Shown one piece after another: positions 23,853 to 32,011 of a DNA stretch of 64,000 bases; within the stretch, counting starts at the first letter, position 1, and every line of letters begins with the position of its first letter. The position numbers were made by a program, and so were the translations under genes. The DNA is from Pseudomonas sp. QTF5. GTDB lineage: Bacteria > Pseudomonadota > Gammaproteobacteria > Pseudomonadales > Pseudomonadaceae. The DNA lies in the NCBI RefSeq assembly GCF_000512695.2, contig NZ_AZRW02000003.1, positions 1 to 64,000 of the forward strand, given 5' to 3'. The notes beneath the pieces were generated by a model. That model was not told where the DNA came from and did not search any database. It was given only the letters and a program-made list of their open reading frames with translations.

Positions 23853-23898
23853 ACTGATACTTTTTTTCCATGGTCTGCATGGTTAAAAAAGTATCAGT
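23853..23898. promoter_or_regulatory. 46-bp dyad in the mtlR-mtlE divergent region
   Basis: ACTGATACTTTTTT (23853-23866) is the exact reverse complement of AAAAAAGTATCAGT (23885-23898). Inside it CCATG (23868-23872) and CATGG (23878-23882) are also inverted. It lies about 135 bp upstream of the binding-protein start and 143 bp upstream of mtlR. It could be the MtlR operator or an A/T-rich cruciform. AraC proteins usually use direct repeats, so the assignment is uncertain. The remainder of this 323-bp gap has no visible gene. Confidence 0.5.
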
Positions 23899-24033
23899 AC
23901 TGCGTATGCCATTCATTTGTTCACCGCTTGGGATGCTGTAATCCTGTGGTCATCCCGTTGCGGTTATGACTCGCACGTGGACTACAACAACAATAAGAGC
24001 CTCTGCCGCACAAGGCGCAGAGCGGAGAACACG

Positions 24034-24996
24034 ATGAAGATCATTCCAAGCGCGTTTTTTCTGTCCGCCGGCCTGTCCTCTGCCCTGCTCTGCCAGGCTG
24101 CCGAAACGGTGACCATCGCCACCGTCAACAACAGTGACATGATCCGCATGCAGCGGCTGTCCAAAACGTTCGAACAGCTGCATCCCGACGTGAAGCTCAA
24201 CTGGGTGGTGCTCGAAGAGAACGTTTTGCGCCAGCGCCTGACCACCGATATTGCCACTCAGGGTGGTCAATTCGATGTGCTGACCATCGGCACCTACGAA
24301 ACACCACTGTGGGGCGCCAAGCATTGGCTGCAGCCGATAAAAGACCTGCCCGCCAGCTATGACCTCGCGGATATTTTCCCCTCGGTTCGCCAGGGACTAT
24401 CGGTCAATGACACGCTCTATGCCCTGCCGTTTTATGGCGAAAGCACCCTCACCTATTACCGCACCGACCTGTTCGTCGCCGGTTCCTTCATTACCGACAA
24501 AACCCAAAGCAAAGTGGCTGACAGCGTCGGCTTCGTTGCCGCGCCCACGCAAGTCACCGACAAGGGCTCGTCCTGGCTCTATGCCTGGTCGCTGGCTATC
24601 CCGGCGACGTCCAAACATAAGGAAGCCGCCAAAGCCTTTGTGCCCTGGGCGACCTCCAAGGAGTACATCCAACTGGTCGCCGAGAAGGATGGCATCACCA
24701 ACGTGCCGCCGGGCACCCGCATGTCCACCTACAGCGACGCCTACTTGCAGGCCGCGCCTTTCGCCAGTGTCACGCTGAAAATGATGCAGCACGCCGACCC
24801 TGCGCACCCTTCAGCCCAACCCGTGCCCTACGTCGGTATCCAGTACGTGACCATTCCTGAGTTCCAGGCCATCGGCACATCGGTTGGCAAGCTGCTGTCT
24901 GCGGCGCTCACCGGGCAGATGCCGGTTGAGCAGGCCCTGGCCTCTGCCCAGCAAACCACCGAACGCGAGATGAAACGCGCGGGTTATCCCAAGTAG
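24034..24996 (+). pseudogene. mtlE: Polyol ABC substrate-binding protein MtlE with in-frame internal deletion
   Basis: This is a 320-codon reading frame with a signal peptide (SAFFLSAGLSSALLCQAAE). Residues 23-147 match the N-terminal part of MtlE/SmoE sugar-alcohol binding proteins up to TLTYYRTDLF. Residue 148 onward continues with VAGSFITDKTQSKVADSVGF, which in full-length proteins lies about 115 residues further on. Full-length homologues have about 436 residues. The deleted part includes much of the second lobe, so ligand binding is probably lost although the frame is open. No mtlF, mtlG or mtlK permease/ATPase genes follow, only an SDR. GGAG precedes ATG 24034. Confidence 0.85.
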
Positions 24997-25013
24997 TAAC
25001 GACTGGGTGCAAT

Positions 25014-25109
25014 CCCTGTGGGAGCGGGCTTGCCCGCGAAGAGGCCGGCACATTCACCATTGATGCTGCCTGACACGCCGCCTTCGCGGGCAAGCCCGCT
25101 CCCACAGGG
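25014..25109. repeat. REP inverted pair (REPIN-like)
   Basis: Two perfect 28-bp inverted arms (25014-25041 and 25082-25109) with the Pseudomonas REP core GTGGGAGCGGGCTTGCCCGC flank a 40-bp spacer. It lies between the mtlE remnant and the SDR, perhaps where permease genes once were. Confidence 0.93.
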
Positions 25110-25185
25110 TTCTTCGCAACCTGACGACCGCTTTCGATGCCCTCAATGGGGGCGTCTCTTTAGCTCTAATGAATGGATGGAAAAA

Positions 25186-25959
25186 ATGAAACGTCTGGAA
25201 GGAAAAAGCACCCTTATCACCGGTTCTGCCAGAGGCATCGGGAGAACGTTCGCGCAGGCCTATATCCGCGAAGGCGCCACGGTCGCGATCGCAGACATCA
25301 ATCTGGAACGGGCACGAGCCACCGCTGCCGAGCTGGGGCCTGATGCTTATGCAGTTGAGATGGACGTTACCCATCAACCATCGATAGACAGTGCAATCGC
25401 CGCTGTCGTCGCGAAAACGGGCAAGCTCGATATTCTGATCAACAACGCGGCACTGTTTGATCTCGCGCCGATTACCGAGATTTCTCGCGACAGCTACGAA
25501 CGACTGTTCTCGATCAACGTGTCCGGCACCCTGTTTACGCTGCAGGCCGCGGCCAAACAGATGGTCCGTCAGGGCCATGGCGGCAAAATCATCAATATGG
25601 CCAGTCAGGCCGGTCGACGCGGTGAAGCGCTGGTCGCGGTGTATTGCGCGACCAAAGCCGCAGTGATCAGCCTCACACAATCGGCCGGTCTCAACCTCAT
25701 TCCCCATAAGATCAACGTGAATGCCATCGCGCCGGGTGTGGTGGATGGCGAACATTGGGATGGCGTCGATGCGCTGTTCGCCCGCTATGAAAACCGGCCG
25801 CTCGGAGAAAAGAAACGGCTGGCGGGTCAGGAGGTCCCGTACGGACGCATGGGCACGGCGGAGGACCTTGTCGGCATGGCGATCTTCCTGGCATCGGCCG
25901 AAAGCGATTACATCGTGGCGCAGACTTATAACGTCGATGGCGGTAACTGGATGAGCTGA
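25186..25959 (+). CDS. Sorbitol dehydrogenase-like SDR (L-iditol 2-dehydrogenase type)
   Basis: This is a 257-residue classical SDR close to the SmoS/PDH-type polyol dehydrogenases that oxidise sorbitol to fructose with NAD+. It shows STLITGSARGIGRTF (8-22), NNAALFDLAPI near 87, Ser in NMASQAGRR, YCATK near 153 and the subfamily block GVVDGEHWDGVDALF. ATG 25186 follows a GGA and matches the family start MKRLEGK, while the longer reading to 25018 crosses the REP and is rejected. Its position after mtlE fits a polyol catabolic locus, though transport genes are missing. Confidence 0.88.
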   Translation: MKRLEGKSTLITGSARGIGRTFAQAYIREGATVAIADINLERARATAAELGPDAYAVEMDVTHQPSIDSAIAAVVAKTGKLDILINNAALFDLAPITEISRDSYERLFSINVSGTLFTLQAAAKQMVRQGHGGKIINMASQAGRRGEALVAVYCATKAAVISLTQSAGLNLIPHKINVNAIAPGVVDGEHWDGVDALFARYENRPLGEKKRLAGQEVPYGRMGTAEDLVGMAIFLASAESDYIVAQTYNVDGGNWMS

Positions 25960-25998
25960 CGGGCTTTGAAACCCGGATCACACAGTCTTGAATCAGAG

Positions 25999-26120
25999 AA
26001 CCTGTGGCGAGGGAGCTTGCTCCCGCTTGAGTGCGTAGCCCTCACAAAAATCGGCAATTGTTGTCAGATTTTGGGGCTGCTACGCAGCCCAGCACGAGCA
26101 AGCTCGCTCGCCACAAAGGT
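25999..26120. repeat. REP-like pair, second family
   Basis: The arms around TGTGGCGAGGGAGCTTGCTC and GAGCAAGCTCGCTCGCCACA are imperfectly inverted, with an internal hairpin GGGGCTGC-TAC-GCAGCCC (26073-26090). They occupy most of the gap between the SDR and the CBS-domain gene. Confidence 0.85.
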
Positions 26121-26201
26121 AGGCATGCCCTATGCGGACCAAACAGGCCATGTCTGCTGCACCCACGCAATAAGTGTGGATGAGTCGTCGACCCGACGTC
26201 C

Positions 26202-26645
26202 TCAGTGTCCGCGAATGTAGTGCTCCAGTTGCCGAATCAAATCGGCCTGCTCGACGATGGCCTCCTTGACCAGATCGCCGATCGACAACAGCCCTATCAG
26301 TTCGCCGCTCTCCAGCACGGGCAAATGGCGCAAATGGCTGTCGGTCATGACCGCCATGCAACGCTCGATACTCTGCTGACTGTCGGCGGTCACCACCGGC
26401 GCGCTCATGATCTCGCGCACTGGCGTACCGACCGAAGAGCGGCCCTGCAGAACCACCTTGCGCGCATAGTCACGCTCGCTGACGACGCCGACCACCTGCC
26501 CGTCCTCGATGACGGGCAACGCGCCGACGTTCTTCTCGGCCATCATTTTCAGGGCTTCGAGGACCATCTGATCCGGTGCGATGCTGTGCACCTGCTGGTT
26601 TTGCACGACTTTCAGTTTGAGCAACTGTGCGGCTGTCTTCATCAA
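26202..26645 (-). CDS. CBS-domain pair protein
   Basis: This is a 147-residue protein consisting of two CBS motifs (about residues 10-65 and 77-135). The hallmark strand-helix blocks are NVGALPVIEDGQVVGVVSER and RHLPVLESGELIGLLSIGD. CBS pairs bind adenine nucleotides and act as energy or second-messenger sensors. The target cannot be read. It lies 28 bp downstream of nirD on the same strand and may be read through from the nitrite reductase operon. Confidence 0.9.
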   Translation of the reverse strand: MMKTAAQLLKLKVVQNQQVHSIAPDQMVLEALKMMAEKNVGALPVIEDGQVVGVVSERDYARKVVLQGRSSVGTPVREIMSAPVVTADSQQSIERCMAVMTDSHLRHLPVLESGELIGLLSIGDLVKEAIVEQADLIRQLEHYIRGH

Positions 26646-26673
26646 CGTTCTCCGATGCGGTTCAGGGTGGCAG

Positions 26674-27060
26674 TCAAGCCGCCGCGACTTCCACGATGCC
26701 GGCGTTCAGGCGCACCGGCCAGACCCGCAGGCGCTGCTCCGGATACTCCAGGCAACTGCCGTCTTCAAGACGGAAATGCTGCTTGTAGATCGGCGAAGCC
26801 ACCACCAGATCGCCCTTGAGGCTGCCGATCAATCCGCGGCCGATGACGTTCGCGCCGGATTGCGGATCATGGTTGTCGATGGCGTAGAGGGTGCGACCCT
26901 CGGCCTGCGGCAGGTAGAACAGCGCCACCTGGGCGCCGTCGAGCCAGACGACCACGCCGGAGTTGCTGACCAGATCCTGCTGGCTGCACACCGCTTGCCA
27001 GGCCTGAGCATTGGCCGCGGTTGCAAGGGCATCGACACGCTGGGTAGTGGGCTGGCTCAT
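26674..27060 (-). CDS. nirD: Nitrite reductase (NADH) small subunit NirD
   Basis: This is a 128-residue Rieske-like NirD. NirD domains keep the fold but lack the [2Fe-2S] ligands. The family features are VWLDGAQVALFYL, DNHDPQSGANVIGRGLIG, SPIYKQHFRLEDGSCLEY and RVWPVRL near the C-terminus. Its ATG overlaps the nirB stop (TGATG), indicating translational coupling and a stoichiometric complex. With NirB it reduces nitrite to ammonium in the cytoplasm for nitrogen assimilation. Confidence 0.93.
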   Translation of the reverse strand: MSQPTTQRVDALATAANAQAWQAVCSQQDLVSNSGVVVWLDGAQVALFYLPQAEGRTLYAIDNHDPQSGANVIGRGLIGSLKGDLVVASPIYKQHFRLEDGSCLEYPEQRLRVWPVRLNAGIVEVAAA

Positions 27061-29621
27061 CAGGCATTCTCCTCGGTGACAGGGATAAGGTTGAGTTCGG
27101 CGGCCATGATCGGCCGGCGTTGACCGCGTTCCTGAACAAAATGGATGTCCGGGTCTGGGCGCTGATCGTTGACGAAGGTACGGAAGCGCTTGAGTTTTTC
27201 CGGGTCTTTGAGGGCGTTGGCCCATTCGCATTCGTAGCGGTTGACCACCAGTTGCATCTGCGATTCAAGTTCCGCGCCAAGTCCCAGGCTGTCGTTGATG
27301 ATCACGTCCTTGAGGTAATCCAGACCGCCCTCCAGGCTTTCGCGCCAGACCGAAGTGCGCTGCAGTTTATCGGCGGTGCGGATGTAGAACATCAGGAAGC
27401 GGTCGATGTAACGGATCAGGGTTTCATCGTCGAGGTCGGTGGCGAACAGCTCGGCGTGGCGTGGGCGCATGCCGCCGTTACCGGCTACATAGAGGTTCCA
27501 GCCGTTCTCGGTGGCGATCACGCCCACGTCCTTGCTTTGCGCCTCGGCACATTCACGGGTGCAACCGGAGACCGCGAATTTGAGCTTGTGCGGCGAGCGC
27601 AGGCCTTTGTAGCGATCCTCAAGGGTCAGGGCCATTTTCACGCTATCCTGCACGCCGTAACGGCACCAGGTGCTGCCGACGCAAGACTTCACCGTGCGGG
27701 TCGATTTGCCATAGGCGTGCCCGGTTTCGAAACCGGCCTCAATCAGCTCGGACCAGATATCCGGCAACTGATGCAACTGCGCGCCGAACAGGTCGATCCG
27801 TTGGCCGCCGGTGATTTTGGTGTAGAGGTCGTATTTCTTCGCCACCACGCCAATCGCGATCAGCTTGTCGGCTGTGATCTCGCCCCCGGCAATGCGTGGC
27901 ACCACCGAATAGGTGCCGTTTTTCTGCATGTTGGCCATGAACGTGTCATTGGTGTCCTGCAACGGCACCAGCGAGGCGTCCATGATCGGCTGGTTCCAGC
28001 ACGAGGCGAGGATCGAGCCCACCGCCGGTTTGCACACGTCGCAACCGGTGTGGCCGCGGCCGTGCTTGGCCAGCAGTTCTTCGAAGGTGATCACCCCCTC
28101 TACCCGCACCAGCGCATAAAGCTCCTGACGGGTGTAGGCGAAGTGTTCACACAGGCTCTTGTCGACACTGACGCCACGGGCGATCAATTCATGTTCGAAC
28201 ACTTGCTTGAGCAGCCCGGCGCAACCGCCGCAACCGGTGCACGCCTTGGTCTGCGACTTGAGCAGGCCCAGGTCGGTGCAGCCACCGTCGATGGCCGAGC
28301 AGATCGAACCCTTGGTGACGTTATGGCACGAGCACACCGTTGCCGACTCGGGCAATGCACCCGGGCCCAAGGTTGGCGCGCCGGTGGACGATGGCAGAAT
28401 CAGGCTGGCGGGTTCCGACGGCAAGGCAATGCCGTTCTGCATGTATTGCAGCAAGGTGTCGTAGTAGCTGTTGTCGCCGACCAGCACCGCGCCGAGCACG
28501 CGTTTGCTGTCAGCATCCACCACTAACCGGCGATAGCTGGCTGTGGCTTCATCGATGAACTGATAGCTGCGCGCACCTGGCGTCTGGGCGTGAGCATCGC
28601 CGATGGAGCCGACATCGACGCCGAGCAGTTTGAGCTTGGTCGACATGTCGGCGCCCTGGAATGGCTCCGCGACTTGATCGCACAGCAGCGACGCGACGCC
28701 ACGGGCCATCTGGTAACCGGGGGCGACCAGACCGAAGAGGCTGCCATTCCAAGCGGCGCACTCGCCGATGGCATAGATGTTCGGATCGCTGGTCAGGCAC
28801 TGATCGTCAATCACCACGCCGCCACGCGGACCGATGTCCAGCGCACATTGCCGGGCCAGCGCATCTTGCGCGCGGATCCCGGCGGAGAACACGATCAGGT
28901 CGGCTTCAAGAAATTCGTCATTGGCAAAATTCATCCGGTAGCGGTACTGCTCGCCGGCGCTGATCGACTGCGTGCCTCGGGACAGATGCACACCCACGCC
29001 AAGCCGCTCGATTTGCGCCTTTAGCGCCAAGCCACCCTGCTCATCCAACTGCACCGGCATCAGGCGCGGGGCAAATTCCACCACATGCGCTTCCAGGCCC
29101 AGGCTTTTCAGGGCGTTGGCCGCTTCCAGGCCGAGCAGACCACCGCCGACCACCACGCCGCGCCGCGCATTGGCCGCTGCGGCACGAATCGCGTCGAGGT
29201 CTTCAAGGGTGCGATAGACCAGGCGCGAGTCACCTTCGGCCCCCTCAATAGGCGGAACGAAAGGATAAGAACCGGTGGCCAGAACCAGTTTGTCGTACGA
29301 GACGCAACCTTGTGCGGTGATCACCTGACGGCGGTCACGGTCGATTTCCAGCACAGGCACGCCCAAGTGCAGGGTGACGCCCGGCGTCTGGTACAGAGAG
29401 GCTTCGCCCAGGGCCAGCGACTCGGCATCGCGACCACCGAAATACTCGGACAGATGCACACGGTCGTAGGCACGCATCGGCTCTTCGCTGAAGACATGCA
29501 GGCGATAGTGGTCAAGGGCGCCGCGCTCGATGAGCTGCTCGACACAATGATGTCCGACCATGCCATTGCCGATCACGATCAGTGTGTGCAGTTTGTTCAA
29601 CCCGGCAACATTGGAATTCAT
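27060..29621 (-). CDS. nirB: Nitrite reductase (NADH) large subunit NirB
   Basis: This is an 853-residue multidomain enzyme. In order it has an FAD/NADH domain (LIVIGNGMVGHHCVEQL from residue 15 and GGGLLGLEAANALKSLG near 150), BFD-type [2Fe-2S] segments with CSCHNVTKGSIC, KACTGCGGC and TGCDVCKP (about 420-540), a sulfite/nitrite reductase ferredoxin-like half, and the siroheme/[4Fe-4S] domain with SCVGSTWCRYG and SGCTRECAEAQ (about 640-690). It reduces nitrite to ammonium with NADH. ATG 29621 is selected over an upstream in-frame start. The 200-base leader has a sigma-54 promoter and an antitermination system, implying control by nitrogen limitation and nitrate/nitrite. Confidence 0.95.
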   Translation of the reverse strand: MNSNVAGLNKLHTLIVIGNGMVGHHCVEQLIERGALDHYRLHVFSEEPMRAYDRVHLSEYFGGRDAESLALGEASLYQTPGVTLHLGVPVLEIDRDRRQVITAQGCVSYDKLVLATGSYPFVPPIEGAEGDSRLVYRTLEDLDAIRAAAANARRGVVVGGGLLGLEAANALKSLGLEAHVVEFAPRLMPVQLDEQGGLALKAQIERLGVGVHLSRGTQSISAGEQYRYRMNFANDEFLEADLIVFSAGIRAQDALARQCALDIGPRGGVVIDDQCLTSDPNIYAIGECAAWNGSLFGLVAPGYQMARGVASLLCDQVAEPFQGADMSTKLKLLGVDVGSIGDAHAQTPGARSYQFIDEATASYRRLVVDADSKRVLGAVLVGDNSYYDTLLQYMQNGIALPSEPASLILPSSTGAPTLGPGALPESATVCSCHNVTKGSICSAIDGGCTDLGLLKSQTKACTGCGGCAGLLKQVFEHELIARGVSVDKSLCEHFAYTRQELYALVRVEGVITFEELLAKHGRGHTGCDVCKPAVGSILASCWNQPIMDASLVPLQDTNDTFMANMQKNGTYSVVPRIAGGEITADKLIAIGVVAKKYDLYTKITGGQRIDLFGAQLHQLPDIWSELIEAGFETGHAYGKSTRTVKSCVGSTWCRYGVQDSVKMALTLEDRYKGLRSPHKLKFAVSGCTRECAEAQSKDVGVIATENGWNLYVAGNGGMRPRHAELFATDLDDETLIRYIDRFLMFYIRTADKLQRTSVWRESLEGGLDYLKDVIINDSLGLGAELESQMQLVVNRYECEWANALKDPEKLKRFRTFVNDQRPDPDIHFVQERGQRRPIMAAELNLIPVTEENA

Positions 29622-29660
29622 AGTAAGCACCCAGCCAAAGCCAATCACGGTTAAAAAAGC

Positions 29661-29696
29661 AAAAAAAAACGCCTGAAACCTCTCGGCTTCAGGCGT
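29661..29696 (-). terminator. Leader attenuator terminator of nirB
   Basis: On the minus strand ACGCCTGAA (from 29696) pairs with TTCAGGCGT (to 29669) across a 10-nt loop and runs into an uninterrupted T-run. It lies about 40 bp before the nirB start, inside the transcript, so it must be overridden for expression. Its 5' strand is shared with hairpin P2. Confidence 0.88.
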
Positions 29697-29705
29697 CTTT
29701 GCCTG
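29690..29705 (-). promoter_or_regulatory. ANTAR-target hairpin P2 in nirB leader
   Basis: The RNA reads CAGGC-AAAGAC-GCCUG, a 5-bp stem with a hexaloop having A at position 1 and G at position 4, the ANTAR recognition features. Its 3' strand (29690-29694) is also part of the terminator stem, so the two structures exclude each other. Confidence 0.75.
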
Positions 29706-29772
29706 TTCTTCGCGGTGTTCGACCTGGCGTCTTCGCCTGATCCACCGATGTTGCCCACGACCTGCTCGGCCG

Positions 29773-29792
29773 GTCGATCTTCGTTGACCGAC
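29773..29792 (-). promoter_or_regulatory. ANTAR-target hairpin P1 in nirB leader
   Basis: The RNA reads GUCGGUC-AACGAA-GAUCGAC, seven pairs including one G-U with a hexaloop carrying A1 and G4. Together with P2 it forms the two-hairpin motif bound by ANTAR antiterminators such as NasR/NasT. The linker to P2 is 67 nt, longer than in many examples. A weaker hairpin, GGCG-AAGA-CGCC (29726-29737), lies between them. Confidence 0.65.
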
Positions 29793-29831
29793 GGGGCTGC
29801 CCCTCTTTTTCAGATGGGGCTGAAGGGGTAA

Positions 29832-29847
29832 TGCAGCCTTTGTGCCA
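29832..29847 (-). promoter_or_regulatory. Sigma-54 promoter of nirBD
   Basis: The minus strand reads TGGCACAAAGGCTGCA, matching TGGCAC-N5-TTGCA with one mismatch. Both the -24 GG and -12 GC are present with correct spacing. Transcription would begin near 29820, giving a leader of about 200 nt. An NtrC-type activator is implied by family knowledge. Confidence 0.8.
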
Positions 29848-30383
29848 GTCCGCGGCGTATGACTTCCTCAGTTCTGGAAAACCGGCTGCTGAACGATGGG
29901 GAGATTTGATAAAGACTGCGGCCCAGGCGGGTTTCATCAGGCGCGAGTCAACTTTGCAGGCCCCCGCGAGCGGGTGGGCGGACGTGGGAGCTGAAGGAAG
30001 GAATAGCTCAGGAAACCGCTTCGCACTGGTGCACGTTGTCAGGCATGGCTCTTTAAAAGTGCATGCTGCTACGTTCTATTTGGGCTTAGGCCCCGTGAGT
30101 AATGCCAGTCAGTTAAGCGCGAATCCCTGTGGGAGCGAGCCTGCTCGCGATAGCGGTGGATCAGTCAATATTGATGCTGAATGTTCCGCCGTCATCGCGA
30201 GCAGGCTCGCTCCCACAGGTTTCCTCAACATTACCGGAATGCGCGTGTTTAAAAGCCCTGAAGGTTACTTCCTGCAAGCTACAAGAACTTGCGCCGTTGC
30301 CTACGCTTACGCCAGAATCCGCCGGCTTGTGCGCCTTGGGGTTGCTCGGTAACTTGATCCCTGTCACTGCCCTTCAGTGATCG
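29848..30383. other. Gene-poor stretch upstream of nirBD
   Basis: No convincing gene is present. An open frame on the plus strand (29831-30352) overlaps the sigma-54 promoter and the REP pair and has no recognisable domain. The only clear feature is the REP pair at 30126-30219. Upstream activator sites for the nirB promoter would be expected around 29900-30000 but I cannot assign them. Confidence 0.5.
30126..30219. repeat. REP inverted pair
   Basis: Perfect 26-bp inverted arms (30126-30151 and 30194-30219) of the GGGAGCGAGCCTGCTCGCGA type flank a 42-bp spacer. Confidence 0.92.
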
Positions 30384-30567
30384 GGTTTAGTCGCCCGGGG
30401 TTACAAGCAAGGTGTACAAGCTCTTGTCAGTCAGGCATTTCCATGCCTGCACTTGATGGTGGTTGTGCGCAGGGCGCCTTCGGGCGCGCCGGCTTTGCTA
30501 GCTTCCCCGGTCGACTAACCTGCGTACAGCTGCCTCCCTCTCGTTTAGTCGCAGGAGGGTGGCACCC
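30384..30567 (+). promoter_or_regulatory. Structured leader before the DUF6124 gene
   Basis: The arm GGTTTAGTCGCCCGGGG (30384-30400) pairs with CCCCGGTCGACTAACC (30505-30520) with one bulge and one mismatch, closing a domain of about 105 nt. Inside, CAGGCA-TTTCCA-TGCCTG and GGGCGCC-TTC-GGGCGCGCC hairpins are visible. A second hairpin, TGCCTCCCTC with GAGGGTGGCA (30530-30567), follows and ends 19 bp before the ATG. This is a candidate cis-regulatory RNA or a mobile structured repeat. Confidence 0.5.
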
Positions 30568-30585
30568 AATCAGAGAAGCCAGCTT

Positions 30586-30945
30586 ATGCTCAAGGTCACA
30601 CCCAATCCGCCGGACACCGATCCGGTCTCCCCCTACGAACCCAATTCAAAAAAACTCAACGAGGCCGCCGAGCGGGCTCTCGATTATCACCTCAACTCGA
30701 TTGCCGACATCAAAGCCACCCCGCGAACACGCAGCACCCTGTTCTCCGTGGCCCCAGAAGCCACGGCCGAAACCCTGGCGGTTTTTTTGGTCGAGACGCT
30801 GGCCTCGGTCGATGTGATGGTGCATCAGTTGGTCGATCACCTGGAGGGTGAGTCGCGCTACGCCCTGCTGGGTATTTCAAACAGCATCATGGTGGCGGAG
30901 ATCACCGCGAACCGGGTTCTGGATCACATTAATACGCCTGAGTAG
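30586..30945 (+). CDS. DUF6124 (DUF3077-type) family protein
   Basis: This is a 119-residue cytoplasmic protein of a family common in Pseudomonas and of unknown function. The signature opening MLKVTPNPPDTDP with PYE shortly after, and the helical C-terminal half (ETLASVDVMVHQLVDHLEG, NRVLDHI), are typical. ATG 30586 follows the structured leader with only a weak ribosome site, so the leader may control translation. No functional prediction is justified. Confidence 0.8.
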   Translation: MLKVTPNPPDTDPVSPYEPNSKKLNEAAERALDYHLNSIADIKATPRTRSTLFSVAPEATAETLAVFLVETLASVDVMVHQLVDHLEGESRYALLGISNSIMVAEITANRVLDHINTPE

Positions 30946-30990
30946 GTGTGGGCTGTTGTGATGAGTGAGTGACTGACGCAGGGTTGTGCA

Positions 30991-31050
30991 GTGATCCTTT
31001 TTTGGGGCCGCTGCGCAGCCCAGCGGGAGCAAGCTCCCTCGCCACAGGTG
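30991..31050. repeat. Single REP-like unit with hairpin
   Basis: GGGGCCGCTGCGCAGCCC followed by a GGGAGCAAGCTCCCTCGCCACA-type arm, like the second REP family at 26.0 kb but unpaired. Confidence 0.75.
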
Positions 31051-31085
31051 GGCAAGCGTCAATGCCGGTAAGTTAAGCCGCGGAA

Positions 31086-31179
31086 CCTGTGGGAGCGTGG
31101 CTTGCCCGCGAAGAACGATGACGCGTAATACCTGAAAAACCGCGGTGCATTCTTCGCGGGCAAGCCCGCTCCCACAGGA
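31086..31179. repeat. REP inverted pair
   Basis: The arms 31086-31113 and 31152-31179 are inverted copies of the GTGGGAGCG-GCTTGCCCGCGAAG core, with one extra base in the left arm (GCGTGGC for GCGGGC). Apart from these REPs, the gap 30946-31405 shows no gene. Confidence 0.92.
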
Positions 31180-31405
31180 TTTTCGTCGCTCAAATTTCTT
31201 AACTTACCGGAATTCGGGCAAGCATCGTCTTCAGCAGCACCGCGTATTGCATTTGCCACGGCCGAGGCCGCGACCTTTTGGCGCATGCCGGCGGGCCATC
31301 GATTGAGCGCCACAGGGCAACAGTTTGTTAACATCCATGCGCTTTTTTTCGTCTGATTGATCAGCCACTGTAGATTCCCGGTCGCTACACAGGATGCTTT
31401 TTTCC

Positions 31406-32011
31406 ATGAGTACGTTGTATACCCGTCGCACGGTCCTGCAAGGCATGAGCCTGTTGAGCCTTGGCCTGCTCGCCGGCTGCGATGACAGCAGCAAGCTGTC
31501 GTTCAAGTACGGCAAGGACCTCAGCGACAAGATCATGGGGCGTACCTTCAAACTCAAGGACACCCAGGGCGAGTACCGGATGTTGGGCAACTACCGTGGC
31601 CTGATGCCGATGATCTTCTTCGGCTTCACCCAATGTCCAGCGGTCTGCCCGACGACGCTGGCCCGAGCGGCACAGGCGAAAAAACTGATGGGCCGCGATG
31701 GCGAACGCCTGCAAGTGATCTTCATCACCCTGGACCCCGAGCGCGACACACCCGAAATGCTCGACAAATACGTCAAGGCCTTCGATCCGAGTTTCGAGGC
31801 GCTGCACGGTACGCTGGAAGAAACCGCCGCCACCGCCAAAGAGTTCGGTGTGTTCTTTGAAAAGATCCCGAGCGGTTCGACCTATACCCTCTCCCACACC
31901 GCGACCAGCTTCGTTTTCGACTCCCGAGGCAATTTGCGCCTGGGGCTGTCCGCGTCCCTTACCGCTCAAGAGTGTGCAGAAGACCTGCTCACCGTCATGG
32001 AGGTCTGCTGA
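31406..32011 (+). CDS. SCO1/SenC-family copper-binding lipoprotein
   Basis: This is a 201-residue lipoprotein. Its signal peptide has Tat-like RR (YTRRTVLQ) and a lipobox LLAGC near residue 25. The thioredoxin-like SCO domain has the copper-binding FGFTQCPAVCPTT (CxxxC) and the distal His in LSHTATSFVFD. SCO proteins deliver copper to the CuA site of cytochrome oxidase in the periplasm. ATG 31406 has AGGA upstream; an in-frame ATG at 31394 is the alternative. Its stop overlaps the next ATG (TGATG), coupling it to a PCuAC chaperone, the usual functional partner. Confidence 0.92.
   Translation: MSTLYTRRTVLQGMSLLSLGLLAGCDDSSKLSFKYGKDLSDKIMGRTFKLKDTQGEYRMLGNYRGLMPMIFFGFTQCPAVCPTTLARAAQAKKLMGRDGERLQVIFITLDPERDTPEMLDKYVKAFDPSFEALHGTLEETAATAKEFGVFFEKIPSGSTYTLSHTATSFVFDSRGNLRLGLSASLTAQECAEDLLTVMEVC

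Noticed and set aside
25018..25185. N-terminal extension of the SDR
   Set aside because: The extension is translated REP sequence. The family start MKRLEGK lies at 25186.
27120..28526. 468-residue plus-strand frame opposite nirB
   Set aside because: It is an antisense shadow of nirB, whose cofactor motifs are unambiguous.
29831..30352. 173-residue open frame upstream of nirB
   Set aside because: It overlaps the sigma-54 promoter and a REP pair, and its translation shows no domain.
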